From Flagellimonas chongwuensis (GTDB taxonomy: Bacteria; Bacteroidota; Bacteroidia; Flavobacteriales; Flavobacteriaceae): DNA of 64,000 nt. Where the stretch lies: NCBI RefSeq assembly GCF_013376415.1, contig NZ_WYET01000001.1, positions 434,001 to 498,000 on the forward strand, given 5' to 3'. The notes beneath the pieces are model-generated. The model ran no database searches. It was not told where the DNA came from and was given only the letters and a program-made list of their open reading frames with translations. This document shows positions 23,001 to 28,469 of this stretch, one piece after another. A program made the translations under genes and the position numbers. How positions within the stretch are numbered: the stretch's first letter is position 1; each line of letters opens with the position of its first letter.

Positions 23001-25367
23001 ACGCACCCAGATTTGATAGGTGGCAACTATTATGTTGAAGTCACCGCGACAGGTACTCCTTTTTGTGATGCCACCTCAGGTACCGTGACCATAGTTTCAC
23101 CAAGCGCTGAGTTGGATTTTACACCACAACAAGTAGCCAGCGTTACCTGTACCAATGATCTTGGTGAAATTCTTGTAGCACCAGTAGGTGGATATGCCCC
23201 ATATGATATCGTTTTAACCAATATGAACACAATGCAGGTCTTCACTATCAATGATGTACAAAGCCATGTGTTCACTGGATTGTCAGCAGATGATTATACT
23301 ATTAGGGTTACCGATGCTGGCGGTTGTTTTGAAGATAGAACGTTGACCTTGCTGCCACCAGCCCCAATAGTTGCGGATATCAACGTATCCTCCACTTCAT
23401 TGGATTGCTATGGAGATGACACCGCATCAGTTTGGGCAGATCCAGTGACCGGAGGCAGCGGTTCCTATGATTATCAATTGAATTATTATGATGAAGCGGG
23501 AACGACCATTGTATTCACCACAGGTCCCCAAAGAAGCAACATGTTCAACAATTTAGGTGCCGGAACCTACAGTATTACGGTTACCGATAATTGGAGCTGT
23601 AGTGATACAACAGATACCGTTACCATTTCGGAACCAACAGAGGTAAGAGCTTCTCTGATCAAACTTGAGGACCTGACGTGTTTGACCAATGGAAGCATGC
23701 GTTTATCCGCTACAGGTGGAACAGCTCCTTACCAGTATTTTGATGAAAACACTTCAACCTGGGTGGATTTTGACAATCCTACCTCCCATCATGATTTCTT
23801 GAACATGGGAGCCGGTCAGTATCAATATATGGTGAGGGACGTAAATGGATGTACTGCCATGATTTCAAATCAAGTGAGTCTCCGAGAGCCACCTGAATTA
23901 ATATTGGAAATAGATGACAGGGCAGCTTTCATCAATTGTGCCGGAGAAGCCACTGCAACTATTATTGCCAGAGCCACTGGTGGTCTGGGCAACTATAGCT
24001 ACGAATTGTTCAGCGATCCCGGTTTCAGCAATTTGGTAGATGGACCCAATACCACAGGAAGGTTCGATGACCTTATGGCCGGTGAATATTATGTTAGGGT
24101 GACCAGCGAAGATTGTATGGAAGAATCTCCAATGATCCCTATCCTGGACCCAGCTCCTTTGCAGGTTGAAAGACAAGAATTTACCGATATTACCTGTGCC
24201 GGAATGGAAGATGGTACCATTTCCGTTGAGGTATCCGGTGGAACAGGTGAAATTTTATACGCCATTTCTCCTAGCCTTAATAGATTCGATACCGTAAACA
24301 CCTTTACCGATTTGGCACCGGGCATTTACGATGTTATTGCCCAGGATGTAAACGGATGTTTCATTACGTTCCAGTTCGAACTTGAGCAACCAGAGCCCAT
24401 TGTTGCGGAAGCCATCAATATTACCGATGAGGTATGTTTTGAAAGTGGTGATGGTTCCTTTGAAATTCAAATTTCTGGAGGAACAGCTCCATACGAAACA
24501 AGTTTGAACAGTAGTGCCGATGCAAATTTTGTACAAGATCAGACCTTGTTCCAAAATTTGACCGCGGGTGCACATGTGGTGTTCATCAGGGATGCGCAAG
24601 GTTGTGAAACTAATGTAATCGTCGAAATGGACCCAGGAGTTATATTGGCTGCCACGGTAACCCCTATGTACGAGTGTACCGGAAACATTCCTAACAACTA
24701 TTTGAACATTGCTTTGGAAGACGAATCCATTGCCGGTGACCTAATGTATGCCTTGGATTCCACAGACCCGACAGATATGCAATTGTCGGCCGACTTTACC
24801 AATATGACGCCAGGCGACCATTACCTCACCATAGCACATGCCAATGGATGTATGGCCACCTATGACTTTACCATAGCTACTTTTGAACCATTGGTACTGA
24901 CCTTGGAGAACACAACCATCAATCAAATTACAGCAATTGCCGATGGTGGTGTAGAGGATTATACCTTCTACTTCAATGATGTGGCCAATGGAACCGATAA
25001 CACGTACTTCATTAGCAGTACAGGAACGTATACGGTAACAGTGATTGATCAGAATGGTTGTGAGGCCACTGCAGAGATCTTTATGGAGTTCATAGATATC
25101 GAATTCCCGAACTTTTTCACCCCAGATGGCGACGGTCGCAACGACTTTTGGATACCTGACAACATTGAAGGGTTCCCCGACGTACTAATCAAGATTTATG
25201 ACCGTTATGGTAGAGTAGTGGAAGAGATGACCCGCAACGTTAAGGGTTGGGATGGTAATTACGAAGGTAAACCATTGCCTACCGGAGATTACTGGTATGT
25301 TGTACGACTTGAGGGAGCACAGGATAACAGAGAGTTTGTAGGTCACTTTACATTATACAGAGAATAA
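11085..25367 (+). CDS. Giant SprB-repeat adhesin with type B sorting domain
   Basis: 4760 residues, roughly half a megadalton. Signal peptide 1-24 (ending TGFSQ); an N-terminal beta-rich domain to about 360; a DUF11-type domain about 363-490 (NLGKTVED ... GQYLDYVLTFEN); then a very long array of SprB-like repeats of about 75-100 residues, each ending in a motif like VRDANGC, roughly forty by eye. The array is interrupted near residues 1822-2020 by a jelly-roll-like domain (LLSENFGTGP ... GNDIAIDDIE). The last ~90 residues (FPNFFTPDGDGRNDFW ...) are the type B sorting domain. SprB of Flavobacterium johnsoniae is the mobile gliding adhesin; this protein shares its layout, but gliding itself cannot be inferred. 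PorP/SprF partners flank it on both sides. Confidence 0.9.
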   Translation: MKKSLLRWGTITCMLLFAYTGFSQIKNNLDVRYENQLKGDLTFIANNIVNRDNSGGDPEDPYNVTGSSSSYNDDLNMQYIDIDGDPSTFSSSSATLAVPDPSCSRIRYAGLYWSAVYLDTNRSSDFNQVKFRVPGGTYQDITADEILFDGDGDSDFGNYAPYACYKDVTDIVTALGNPDGEYFVGNVRASSGDAVQGGVSGGWTMVVVYENPTYPGKYITTFDGYAGIKAGETVDIPIDGFTTLPAPFPVRAKLGVATSEGDNRITGDQLSIKADSNGGFTTLSNSANPSTNFFNSNITNEGTIVTSRNPNSINTLGWDVDLFTIPNPSNSVIPNDETGATLRASSTGDKYDIFFTSLDVEIIEPQINLGKTVEDIAGNDITGQGVHLGQYLDYVLTFENVGNDDAVGYTIRDVLPINVTLDESSISTPTDVTYTYDPATRTIIFSIPDRYVEENDPAAIIRMRVQVAENCFDFIDACTDIIENLAYSTYSGAINQAPITDDPSVYDFDGCGFPYPGATNFLLDDLEACDFTRTVQLCGDNVLLDAGDNFDNYIWYRDENGNGQIDVGIDTVITDSDSDSDPSTMLVNAIGTYIVDKQVADPCKDFQEIITVELFGSVQSNPITALINDTSNTIDGAIDICPNDGSELPEIFLCGLNDSELIQINIPDATSIVWEQLDESSCTASVDGCANTNSGCTWNTVDTGNDFLAQNTGQYRLVINYQNGCFSRFYFNIYKNPLNPQYISEDIICTNPGSIEVINMPDTYEFQLVDQTTGNVLVPYGPDKTFEITNNGAYMVEMRQQGVTDGCVFVLDNIGILDRDFQVDVSTVNTSCNDLGEISISVLNVEPQYYYEISQGGTVVDDYGPSDDNNYTFENLNSGVYDVTVSTDDGCIYTEQVTILDEADLELEARVSQHITCREGNIQMSSTGGRTPHLYAIWSFVDRNGVTQISYPSVADIPPSEYQTSQIFDVVGAAGAGTYTYVVMDRNNCHAFSNPVDIEFRPAAEYNATSVMDVLCYGESTGTITFNLVDDNGYQLTYYLFDATGFDEDNYDFANALATNTSGNFPGLGTGDYVVVINQRKGSASCDYYEYHSISAPTNALDAEVEIVQDYTCAQLGEVRIFNVQGGNGPYEYSIDGVNFVSDSGTLLEESFGNLTDGTYTLTVRDANGCTFDDSLTIAPLDPPTDIDFAATDPLCPSFVSDVSLTVTGGSPNLVYEIISPSGSAVNNGNNSTFAGLAPGTYMFRVTDNDGCSYDESFTIDPVTEISVTGQLINNISCLGEEDGEIQFTVTNFNTDFDYTVTGPDNFSGSAQTNGTIQLTNLAAGTYTITVTDNLTNCTDTANITINAPPSAVTAPFTVTQPTCLADGSVNITASGGWGSFTYEITAGPETFGPQSSGFFAGLDQGGTYTYTVTDANGCIFTDDFVINEAIAPELDIVPNDICYDDATGLTLTANIVSGGDGNYEYSLNGGPYVTNNVFTGLGPGTYTITVRDGNDCIDTESITIDPELSVVASAPNITACETDTDVTISAAGGDGNYVYAVVANGTTPGASDFSTTNPVTVTGAGDYIVYVRDNGGASGYCEATYDITIAQDDPLAITISNTDILCSGESTAEITISATGGEAPYTYSINNGSTYQTSNTFYNQPAGSYNIRVRDANNCEVTEIYTITEPLTLSASAAVTALAECNPGMGAEVRITNAIGGTAPYQYSFDGGSTYGASSIGYLMPGTHTVYIRDANLCTFPMTVTIEPEPTPPNATATVDYECDGEGTITVTPDSADFDYTYEINGTLNTPNDSNVFSDVPVGNHTITVNYTSNSAPTPSILLSENFGTGPNTSISEIDPVYCYEPQNGTLNSCGWTPINTEIQDGEYSVTQVIANPYGSWLSPNDHTGVANGRFLAINVGGVAGVGGIVYQKTDVEVVPNRDITVSLWAFNLLRTGTSGGDPSIEIQLVDGSGTVIQSTTTGNIPKNNGASDWHDYNVTLNPGANSNLDIVIRTNSSVTDGNDIAIDDIEAYQIPEVCGGSITLNVTVEDGNAFDGAVTAFTDLTCNGAADGTITFEVENFDPTTGFTYQVDGGAISGTQLSSPITITGLDAGPHTIEIIDLRDPACSVVLNQTLAQPDVLDVTATIVNELTCTNGGATISATATDGTPTYEYQLENTSGALLAAYQPTGTFSGLAAGDYVVRARDANMCEDTVTITVDPAEIIAFDLTPTLCYSGNNDGSIQVDVTSGNGNYQFRINNGAWMTPTPTTEPTYTFINLGAGTYTIEVRDDFGCSTTDTATINPALTASALLNNDLTCLDDASILINATGGTGIYTYEWSNDAGASYNSTGFTGNEFNTNVDGTYMFRVTDSAGCTVTTNSIVITPATQPVISSVTPTDILCNGENTGALDIVIDTSVGVPPYTINVVEVNGPTNYGSQTTGLPAGDYEVTVTDSKGCVSDPFPVVISEPDPITYITTDVPITCDSSSGVTNPGSITISGVSGGTAEYTYILTANNGIAPQTYTTTSGARDHTFTVLEFGIYQIDVVDANGCASYTTEIIASPPNDLDIDVSTTTADCVSGGTAIVTVGSAVGSGNYEFAILENYNAPYVDDPANDYISPDTPGGDTATFTGLTPGITYTFVVFDLTTNCYYFEEAAAPINTPSLMTSNLDVVNNVSCTGSSDGNISFTFTGFDALATSVNYEIFNRQSNVSTGYSGTAPVNAPTTVTINNFGTLPPGEYYLLLSEVGGPNNGCSVDGGEFTIRESANPLDLDVTSPQNDNCNPNAGVIAATGRYGTAPYTYQYLLDTDPAPTAVSAGWTSSSTANVEAGDYIVYVMDAYGCIQSEPITVLEDPSPEISLVVVDECVDEGQFQVTITLDNAAVAMAPFQISVNGSAYQTFTFDGSDQYTISGLSSGTNQSVSVRDLNGCSDSETFDIYPPLEFNVIQTVALDCEPGNLAYGELQIEVLSGSGNYEFEIDGPDPYDEPRGALTLDASNQFTWAGAGAAGSYVVLVYDIGTTAPYCSQSITVDVPDAPIPSFTSTYTDVTCNGADDGTISVSAVDNGIGPYTFEIISATDGSISVPIAPTSNTNFTANFTGLAGSVTGTTYTIEVTAANNCTHIETVTISEPEAIIVPAPTVDQFACTAGNNMNNAIITVDGSSITGGSGTYVRYEFINDAGSVVVQSGNNPIYIETDVNGGSYTINVYDDNGCVGTTTATIDPFDEITNATAAITNPISCNPGADGEITITVSSTAGDPSRFEYSIDNGATWQPSNVFGGLSAGTHNFVVRHLDTGCTVTTSEIIADPNTFTIDVNVVSDVICYGTDSGQVTFELLDATYSGGFNWIIYNTNGTPNDPSDDTVASNGNSSSTGPTAPISIAAGSYIVEIAQDAFPECTNMEAFTIAGPSSAITGDTEMTPITCDPGNDGIIEVVDVQGGWGGYTYYVDTTPNPDPNNPSNYVANARFDGLSAGTYEVWVMDQEGCSVQLPDVELTVPDPIVADLRINQANCTNLQGEIEVVGIPATDPVSGGQGSNYTYQLIRNGANVGSPQTNTVFSGLGAGTYEVYIEDQWGCFTTVGPVVLTNAMTATAAVVKPIDCTINPGGEITVTVTGGSSNLQYSTVSPVTSTIITNTDGIFTNLTEPGNYVFTITDLDTAEPCTYVVSQVLDDKVDPELLDATIQNVSCFGGSDGSILAVLNPSTATNPIYQYELIGLSAGAPSRPLQNNPLFENLPAGNYEVRVVSSRSCEDVKAESVIEPAVLDATATATPFVCTPSNSVDESTISVTATGGTAPYFYSFNGNGFDSSATFDVVDNGTVQTINYVVRDANGCEFPDSITVQPLNTFTLDASQDVAITCLNPESVILTVTESTPGDTYTFELLPVGNPYGSVVPSSVTATTATFELTQPGSYTFRATNDVTGCYVQTIYTVAPYDTIDVVATATAAAVCFDDAGEITIDVTGYAGAYDYEVYRTDGTLIVSGNENTSSGSFAITHPDLIGGNYYVEVTATGTPFCDATSGTVTIVSPSAELDFTPQQVASVTCTNDLGEILVAPVGGYAPYDIVLTNMNTMQVFTINDVQSHVFTGLSADDYTIRVTDAGGCFEDRTLTLLPPAPIVADINVSSTSLDCYGDDTASVWADPVTGGSGSYDYQLNYYDEAGTTIVFTTGPQRSNMFNNLGAGTYSITVTDNWSCSDTTDTVTISEPTEVRASLIKLEDLTCLTNGSMRLSATGGTAPYQYFDENTSTWVDFDNPTSHHDFLNMGAGQYQYMVRDVNGCTAMISNQVSLREPPELILEIDDRAAFINCAGEATATIIARATGGLGNYSYELFSDPGFSNLVDGPNTTGRFDDLMAGEYYVRVTSEDCMEESPMIPILDPAPLQVERQEFTDITCAGMEDGTISVEVSGGTGEILYAISPSLNRFDTVNTFTDLAPGIYDVIAQDVNGCFITFQFELEQPEPIVAEAINITDEVCFESGDGSFEIQISGGTAPYETSLNSSADANFVQDQTLFQNLTAGAHVVFIRDAQGCETNVIVEMDPGVILAATVTPMYECTGNIPNNYLNIALEDESIAGDLMYALDSTDPTDMQLSADFTNMTPGDHYLTIAHANGCMATYDFTIATFEPLVLTLENTTINQITAIADGGVEDYTFYFNDVANGTDNTYFISSTGTYTVTVIDQNGCEATAEIFMEFIDIEFPNFFTPDGDGRNDFWIPDNIEGFPDVLIKIYDRYGRVVEEMTRNVKGWDGNYEGKPLPTGDYWYVVRLEGAQDNREFVGHFTLYRE

Positions 25368-25389
25368 ACACTTAACCTGCTATAGCCCC

Positions 25390-26349
25390 ATGCAAAAAAG
25401 AATATACGTAGCCATCTTATTGTTTTCCTTGGCATTTATTGCCAAGGGACAAGAGTTGACCGTACCCCAATTATCCCAATACATTGCCGATAATCCCTTT
25501 TTAATGTCACCTACCTATGCAGGTATCGGTGATCATATAAAAGTCCGTCTAAACGGTCTTACGCAATGGGTAGGAATAGAAGATGCTCCAGATACACAGA
25601 CCTTGGCCGCAGATGCCAGAATAGGGAATAGATCGGGAGTTGGTATGATGCTCTATAACGATAGCAATGGATATACCAGACAAAGAGGTGCCAGGGTTTC
25701 TTTTGCACACCATTTGACACTGGATAGGTACGACGATATCTTTCTCTCTTTTGGTATCTCTTACAACTTTAACCAGTTTAGGATAGATGTGGAGCAATTC
25801 AGGGAGAACAACGGGCAATTACCAGCTGACGATAAGGCCACCACCAACCACAATTTTGATCTTGGGGTACTTTATCGTTATGACAAGTTCTTCTTTAGTG
25901 CAAATGCAGGGAATGTCCTTAACAAGGATCTGTCCAATTTCAATACCGATATTATTACCATAGAGCCCAATAAGCTTAGAAACTACTACGTATATTCCGG
26001 TTACAGCATTTCCAAGAGCAAGAACAGTAAACTGGAAATTGAACCCTCTGTTTTCTTTCAGTGGTTCGAAAGCGATGGCCGTTCCGTTACCGATTTGAAC
26101 GCCAAGTTCCGTTTCCGTGATTTTGAAGATTACTATTACGTGGGTCTCACCTATCGTTTTTTGAACGATCAATTAGGAAAACCATTGTACATAGCACCTA
26201 TAGCCGGTCTTAAAAAAAGCAATTTCTATTTTGGCTATTCCTATCAGGTAATCACCAATGAAATTTTGGGATATAGCACAGGTACGCATGTAGTTACCGT
26301 TGGAATGGATCTTTTCCAAGGAATAAGTAACTGTAGATGTATGTATTGA
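25390..26349 (+). CDS. PorP/SprF-family type IX secretion outer-membrane protein
   Basis: 319 residues: signal peptide ending AKGQ (about 1-21), then a complete PorP/SprF domain (LTVPQLSQYIADNPFLMSPTYAGIG, alternating glycine-rich strands, YVGLTYRF), ending FQGISNCRCMY. This is the normal family length and lacks the SPOR-like extension of the gene at 8997. In F. johnsoniae SprF is specifically required for SprB secretion or attachment; here the gene starts 22 bases after the giant adhesin, so it is probably its dedicated partner. Confidence 0.9.
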   Translation: MQKRIYVAILLFSLAFIAKGQELTVPQLSQYIADNPFLMSPTYAGIGDHIKVRLNGLTQWVGIEDAPDTQTLAADARIGNRSGVGMMLYNDSNGYTRQRGARVSFAHHLTLDRYDDIFLSFGISYNFNQFRIDVEQFRENNGQLPADDKATTNHNFDLGVLYRYDKFFFSANAGNVLNKDLSNFNTDIITIEPNKLRNYYVYSGYSISKSKNSKLEIEPSVFFQWFESDGRSVTDLNAKFRFRDFEDYYYVGLTYRFLNDQLGKPLYIAPIAGLKKSNFYFGYSYQVITNEILGYSTGTHVVTVGMDLFQGISNCRCMY

Positions 26350-26374
26350 TTTAATGTGTTTTCACGTATTTTTG
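26346..26374 (+). promoter_or_regulatory. Promoter of folB
   Basis: TTG (26346-26348), 18 bases, TATTTTTG (26367-26374): a full Bacteroidetes-type promoter. It begins at the end of the PorP/SprF gene and gives folB its own start near 26380. Confidence 0.65.
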
Positions 26375-26396
26375 CCCTTTCTTATAATTCACAGTT

Positions 26397-26753
26397 TTGG
26401 GTAAAATCAGGTTAAAAAATATTAGGATACACTCCAATCATGGATGTTTAAAGGAAGAAATGCTCATTGGGAGCGATTACAGGGTAGATCTTGAGATTTC
26501 CGCAGATCTTTCCCGACCTGCAATCTCCGATCAGTTGAGTGAAACTGTGGATTACGTTCATCTGAACAATATTATAAAAGAAGAAATGAAGGTACGTTCC
26601 AATTTATTGGAACATGTGGCCAAGCGTATTATTGATCGTATTTTTAAAGAAATACAAGAAGTAACCGAAGTGGAAGTAGAAGTTTCCAAAATTAATCCAC
26701 CCATTGGGGGCGATGTGGAAAGTGTTTCGGTGAAACTCGGAATTACTCGATAA
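26397..26753 (+). CDS. folB: Dihydroneopterin aldolase
   Basis: 118 residues matching FolB, which converts 7,8-dihydroneopterin to 6-hydroxymethyl-dihydropterin and glycolaldehyde in folate synthesis. Visible family features: HSNHGCLKEEMLIGSDYRVDLEI near the start, the ETVDYVHLNNII segment, LLEHVAKRIIDRI with the catalytic-site glutamate, and VEVEVSKINPPIGGDVESVSV at the end. The only plausible start is a TTG at 26397, about 17 bases after the predicted transcription start; no ATG lies nearby in frame. A monocistronic gene followed by tRNA genes. Confidence 0.93.
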   Translation: MGKIRLKNIRIHSNHGCLKEEMLIGSDYRVDLEISADLSRPAISDQLSETVDYVHLNNIIKEEMKVRSNLLEHVAKRIIDRIFKEIQEVTEVEVEVSKINPPIGGDVESVSVKLGITR

Positions 26754-26771
26754 ACCGCTGATAATTAAGCA

Positions 26772-26800
26772 TTGAATAAAATTATGTTTTTATATTTTTG
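26772..26800 (+). promoter_or_regulatory. Promoter of the first tRNA-Cys gene
   Basis: TTG (26772-26774), 18 bases, TATTTTTG (26793-26800), with predicted start about 10 bases before the mature tRNA 5' end. Confidence 0.6.
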
Positions 26801-26817
26801 CTTTTATCATTTTAAAC

Positions 26818-26889
26818 GGCATTGTGGTCGAATTGGATAGACAAAGTCCCGCAAGGATTTTTATGGTGGTTCGAGTCCACCCGATGCCT
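26818..26889 (+). tRNA. tRNA-Cys (GCA), atypical, C33 in anticodon loop
   Basis: 72 bases folding into a complete cloverleaf: acceptor GGCATTG/CGATGCC, D stem GTC/GAC, anticodon stem AAGTC/GATTT, variable TTAT, T stem GGTGG/CCACC with loop TTCGAGT, discriminator T. The anticodon loop (26849-26855) is CCGCAAG, placing GCA at 34-36 but C instead of the near-universal U at 33, and C32/G38 could pair and tighten the loop. Compared with the normal copy at 26966 the acceptor stem is almost the same, but D, anticodon and T stems differ by pairs of compensating changes, so it does not look like a decayed copy. It has its own promoter. Either a specialised or a poorly active tRNA-Cys. Confidence 0.7.
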
Positions 26890-26901
26890 CAAATTTATTA
26901 C

Positions 26902-26937
26902 ATGAATATTTAGATTATTTTCAATCCAAATATTCAT
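26902..26937. repeat. 10-bp inverted repeat between the two tRNA-Cys genes
   Basis: ATGAATATTT (26902-26911) and AAATATTCAT (26928-26937), perfect, 16 bases apart. It may end the first tRNA transcript or serve as an operator for the second promoter; no U-tract follows directly. Confidence 0.4.
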
Positions 26938-26947
26938 AAAATATTTT

Positions 26948-26955
26948 TAGCTTTG
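26948..26955 (+). promoter_or_regulatory. -7 box of the second tRNA-Cys gene
   Basis: TAGCTTTG, fitting TAnnTTTG, 10 bases before the tRNA. No -33 TTG at the expected distance. Confidence 0.5.
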
Positions 26956-26965
26956 CGATCCCTTT

Positions 26966-27036
26966 GGCATCGTGGCCGAGTGGCTAGGCAGAGCTCTGCA
27001 AAAGCTTGTACAGCGGTTCGAATCCGCTCGATGCCT
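26966..27036 (+). tRNA. tRNA-Cys (GCA)
   Basis: 71 bases with standard cloverleaf: acceptor GGCATCG/CGATGCC, D stem GCC/GGC, anticodon stem GAGCT/AGCTT around loop CTGCAAA (U33, anticodon GCA), T stem AGCGG/CCGCT with loop TTCGAAT, discriminator T, which is the U73 identity element of tRNA-Cys. CCA is not encoded. This is the normal cysteine tRNA. Confidence 0.95.
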
Positions 27037-27037
27037 C

Positions 27038-27068
27038 AAAAACCCAGCACTAAGTGCTGGGTTTTTTT
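27038..27068. terminator. Terminator after tRNA-Cys and after the convergent LysE gene
   Basis: CCCAGCAC (27043-27050), three-base loop, GTGCTGGG (27054-27061), flanked by AAAAA and TTTTTTT, so it can work in both directions. Confidence 0.9.
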
Positions 27069-27071
27069 GTT

Positions 27072-27734
27072 TTACAAATCCTCTATTCTTTCAATACGTT
27101 CCTGGAGATCGAACCTGTCGCTCGGTAAAAAACCCTTGCTTATCAATATGATACCACAAATGATCAATACAATTCCCAATCCCTTTTTAATCAAAACGAT
27201 ACGTTCTTGGGTCAAGTATTTTTTCAACTGTTTGGCCAAAATGATCTTAATCAGGTCGGTTGCAAAATAGACTACCAGTACGGTACCGAAAAATACCATC
27301 ATTCTATTGGGATTGTTCTCCAAACTGGGTCCGACAACGATAATAAGCCCCAACCAAAATGCCAATACGCCGATATTTATAAAATTCAAAAGAAAACCCT
27401 TTGCCAACAGTCCAAAATATGTACCCTTGGATGCCCTGACATTGGTCTTTTTCTTGGCCTTCTTTACAAAAAGAAAAATTCCGTAGACCAATAAGATCAT
27501 CCCCCCAAAAACAAATAAACCAGGTTCGTTGCTCAAATTCTCCAATAACTGAAAACTGCTGAAATAGGCAATGAGCAAAAAAACAATATCGGCCAAAATT
27601 ACCCCTATATCCAAACTTACACCCGCCCTGAAACCTTTTGTGGCACTCGTTTCCAACAAAACAAAGAAAACAGGTCCGATCATAAAGCTCAATAGAAATC
27701 CCAAAGGAATCGCAGCTTGGATATCATCAATCAT
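27072..27734 (-). CDS. LysE family exporter
   Basis: 220 residues with six predicted membrane segments; the first reads AIPLGFLLSFMIGPVFFVLLE, the typical LysE/RhtB start with its glycine-proline motif. Members export amino acids such as lysine, threonine or homoserine lactones; the substrate here is unknown. It follows the DUF2807 gene with two bases between, so the two are co-transcribed. A bidirectional terminator lies just after the stop codon. Confidence 0.85.
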   Translation of the reverse strand: MIDDIQAAIPLGFLLSFMIGPVFFVLLETSATKGFRAGVSLDIGVILADIVFLLIAYFSSFQLLENLSNEPGLFVFGGMILLVYGIFLFVKKAKKKTNVRASKGTYFGLLAKGFLLNFINIGVLAFWLGLIIVVGPSLENNPNRMMVFFGTVLVVYFATDLIKIILAKQLKKYLTQERIVLIKKGLGIVLIICGIILISKGFLPSDRFDLQERIERIEDL

Positions 27735-27736
27735 TT

Positions 27737-28417
27737 TTAATTCACTCTTTTTATTTTTCCACCAAAAAGGGTCTGCTCGTCCATTTTCTTCGGATCACCA
27801 TATACCAGTACTTCGCCACCGGCCTTTACATTGGCCTTTACGTAGTCCGATGCATAAATTTCGGCATTGCCACCTGCATTGACGTTAATGGTGGTAAACT
27901 TTGTTTTAAAGTTTCTTCCGCTGTATTCACCACCGGTATTGATGATCACGTCTTGGTTATTGGAAAAGCCCCCAGCAAAAATTTTACCGCCGGAAACCGC
28001 TTTGATCAACAGCTGGTCCACCTCACAATTGATTTCCAACTCCCCGCCCTCCTGTGCCTTAAGTTCCAAGACTTTTTGCACATAGGTATCATCGGAAGAA
28101 ATTCTTGCATCCTCGTTTACATCTATAACCACTAATTCTTCAGAGTGATAAAGATCTACATAGGTTCTATATCCACTGAATATTTTAACGATCTCCATTC
28201 GGATTTTCAAAATACCTTCATTATTGACAATGGCCACATTGGTGGTATTTGCACCAGTGATCACCGCTTTGTTTTCATTTGATCGTATCAAATTGATGGA
28301 AATACCATCAAAACCCTTTACTTCGGTAAACTTTTGTAGGTTTTGGGTTATGGTAGCATCCTGGGCCTCAATATATTGAAGGGATAGGAACAAAATAACA
28401 ATCGTAATAATTCTCAT
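27737..28417 (-). CDS. Secreted DUF2807 (head GIN domain) protein
   Basis: 226 residues: signal peptide about 1-18 (ending IEAQ), then a right-handed beta-helix-like DUF2807 domain with recurring glycine-asparagine turns (IKAVSGGKIFAGG, VIINTGGEYSGRN, INVNAGGNAEIYA, VKAGGEVLVYGDP). Known structures of this family from Bacteroides are beta-helices of unknown function, called auto-transporter adhesin head GIN domains. Probably outer-membrane-associated or secreted. First gene of a two-gene unit with the LysE exporter. Confidence 0.85.
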   Translation of the reverse strand: MRIITIVILFLSLQYIEAQDATITQNLQKFTEVKGFDGISINLIRSNENKAVITGANTTNVAIVNNEGILKIRMEIVKIFSGYRTYVDLYHSEELVVIDVNEDARISSDDTYVQKVLELKAQEGGELEINCEVDQLLIKAVSGGKIFAGGFSNNQDVIINTGGEYSGRNFKTKFTTINVNAGGNAEIYASDYVKANVKAGGEVLVYGDPKKMDEQTLFGGKIKRVN

Positions 28418-28469
28418 GTTATAAAAATTTGGTTCTCAATAGGATAACAAACTTTATTCCAAAATAGTA

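Noticed and set aside
11085..25367. Repeat-rich DNA as a possible CRISPR or tandem array
   Set aside because: The periodicity is in the protein (SprB repeats) and the DNA copies are diverged; there are no identical spaced repeats.
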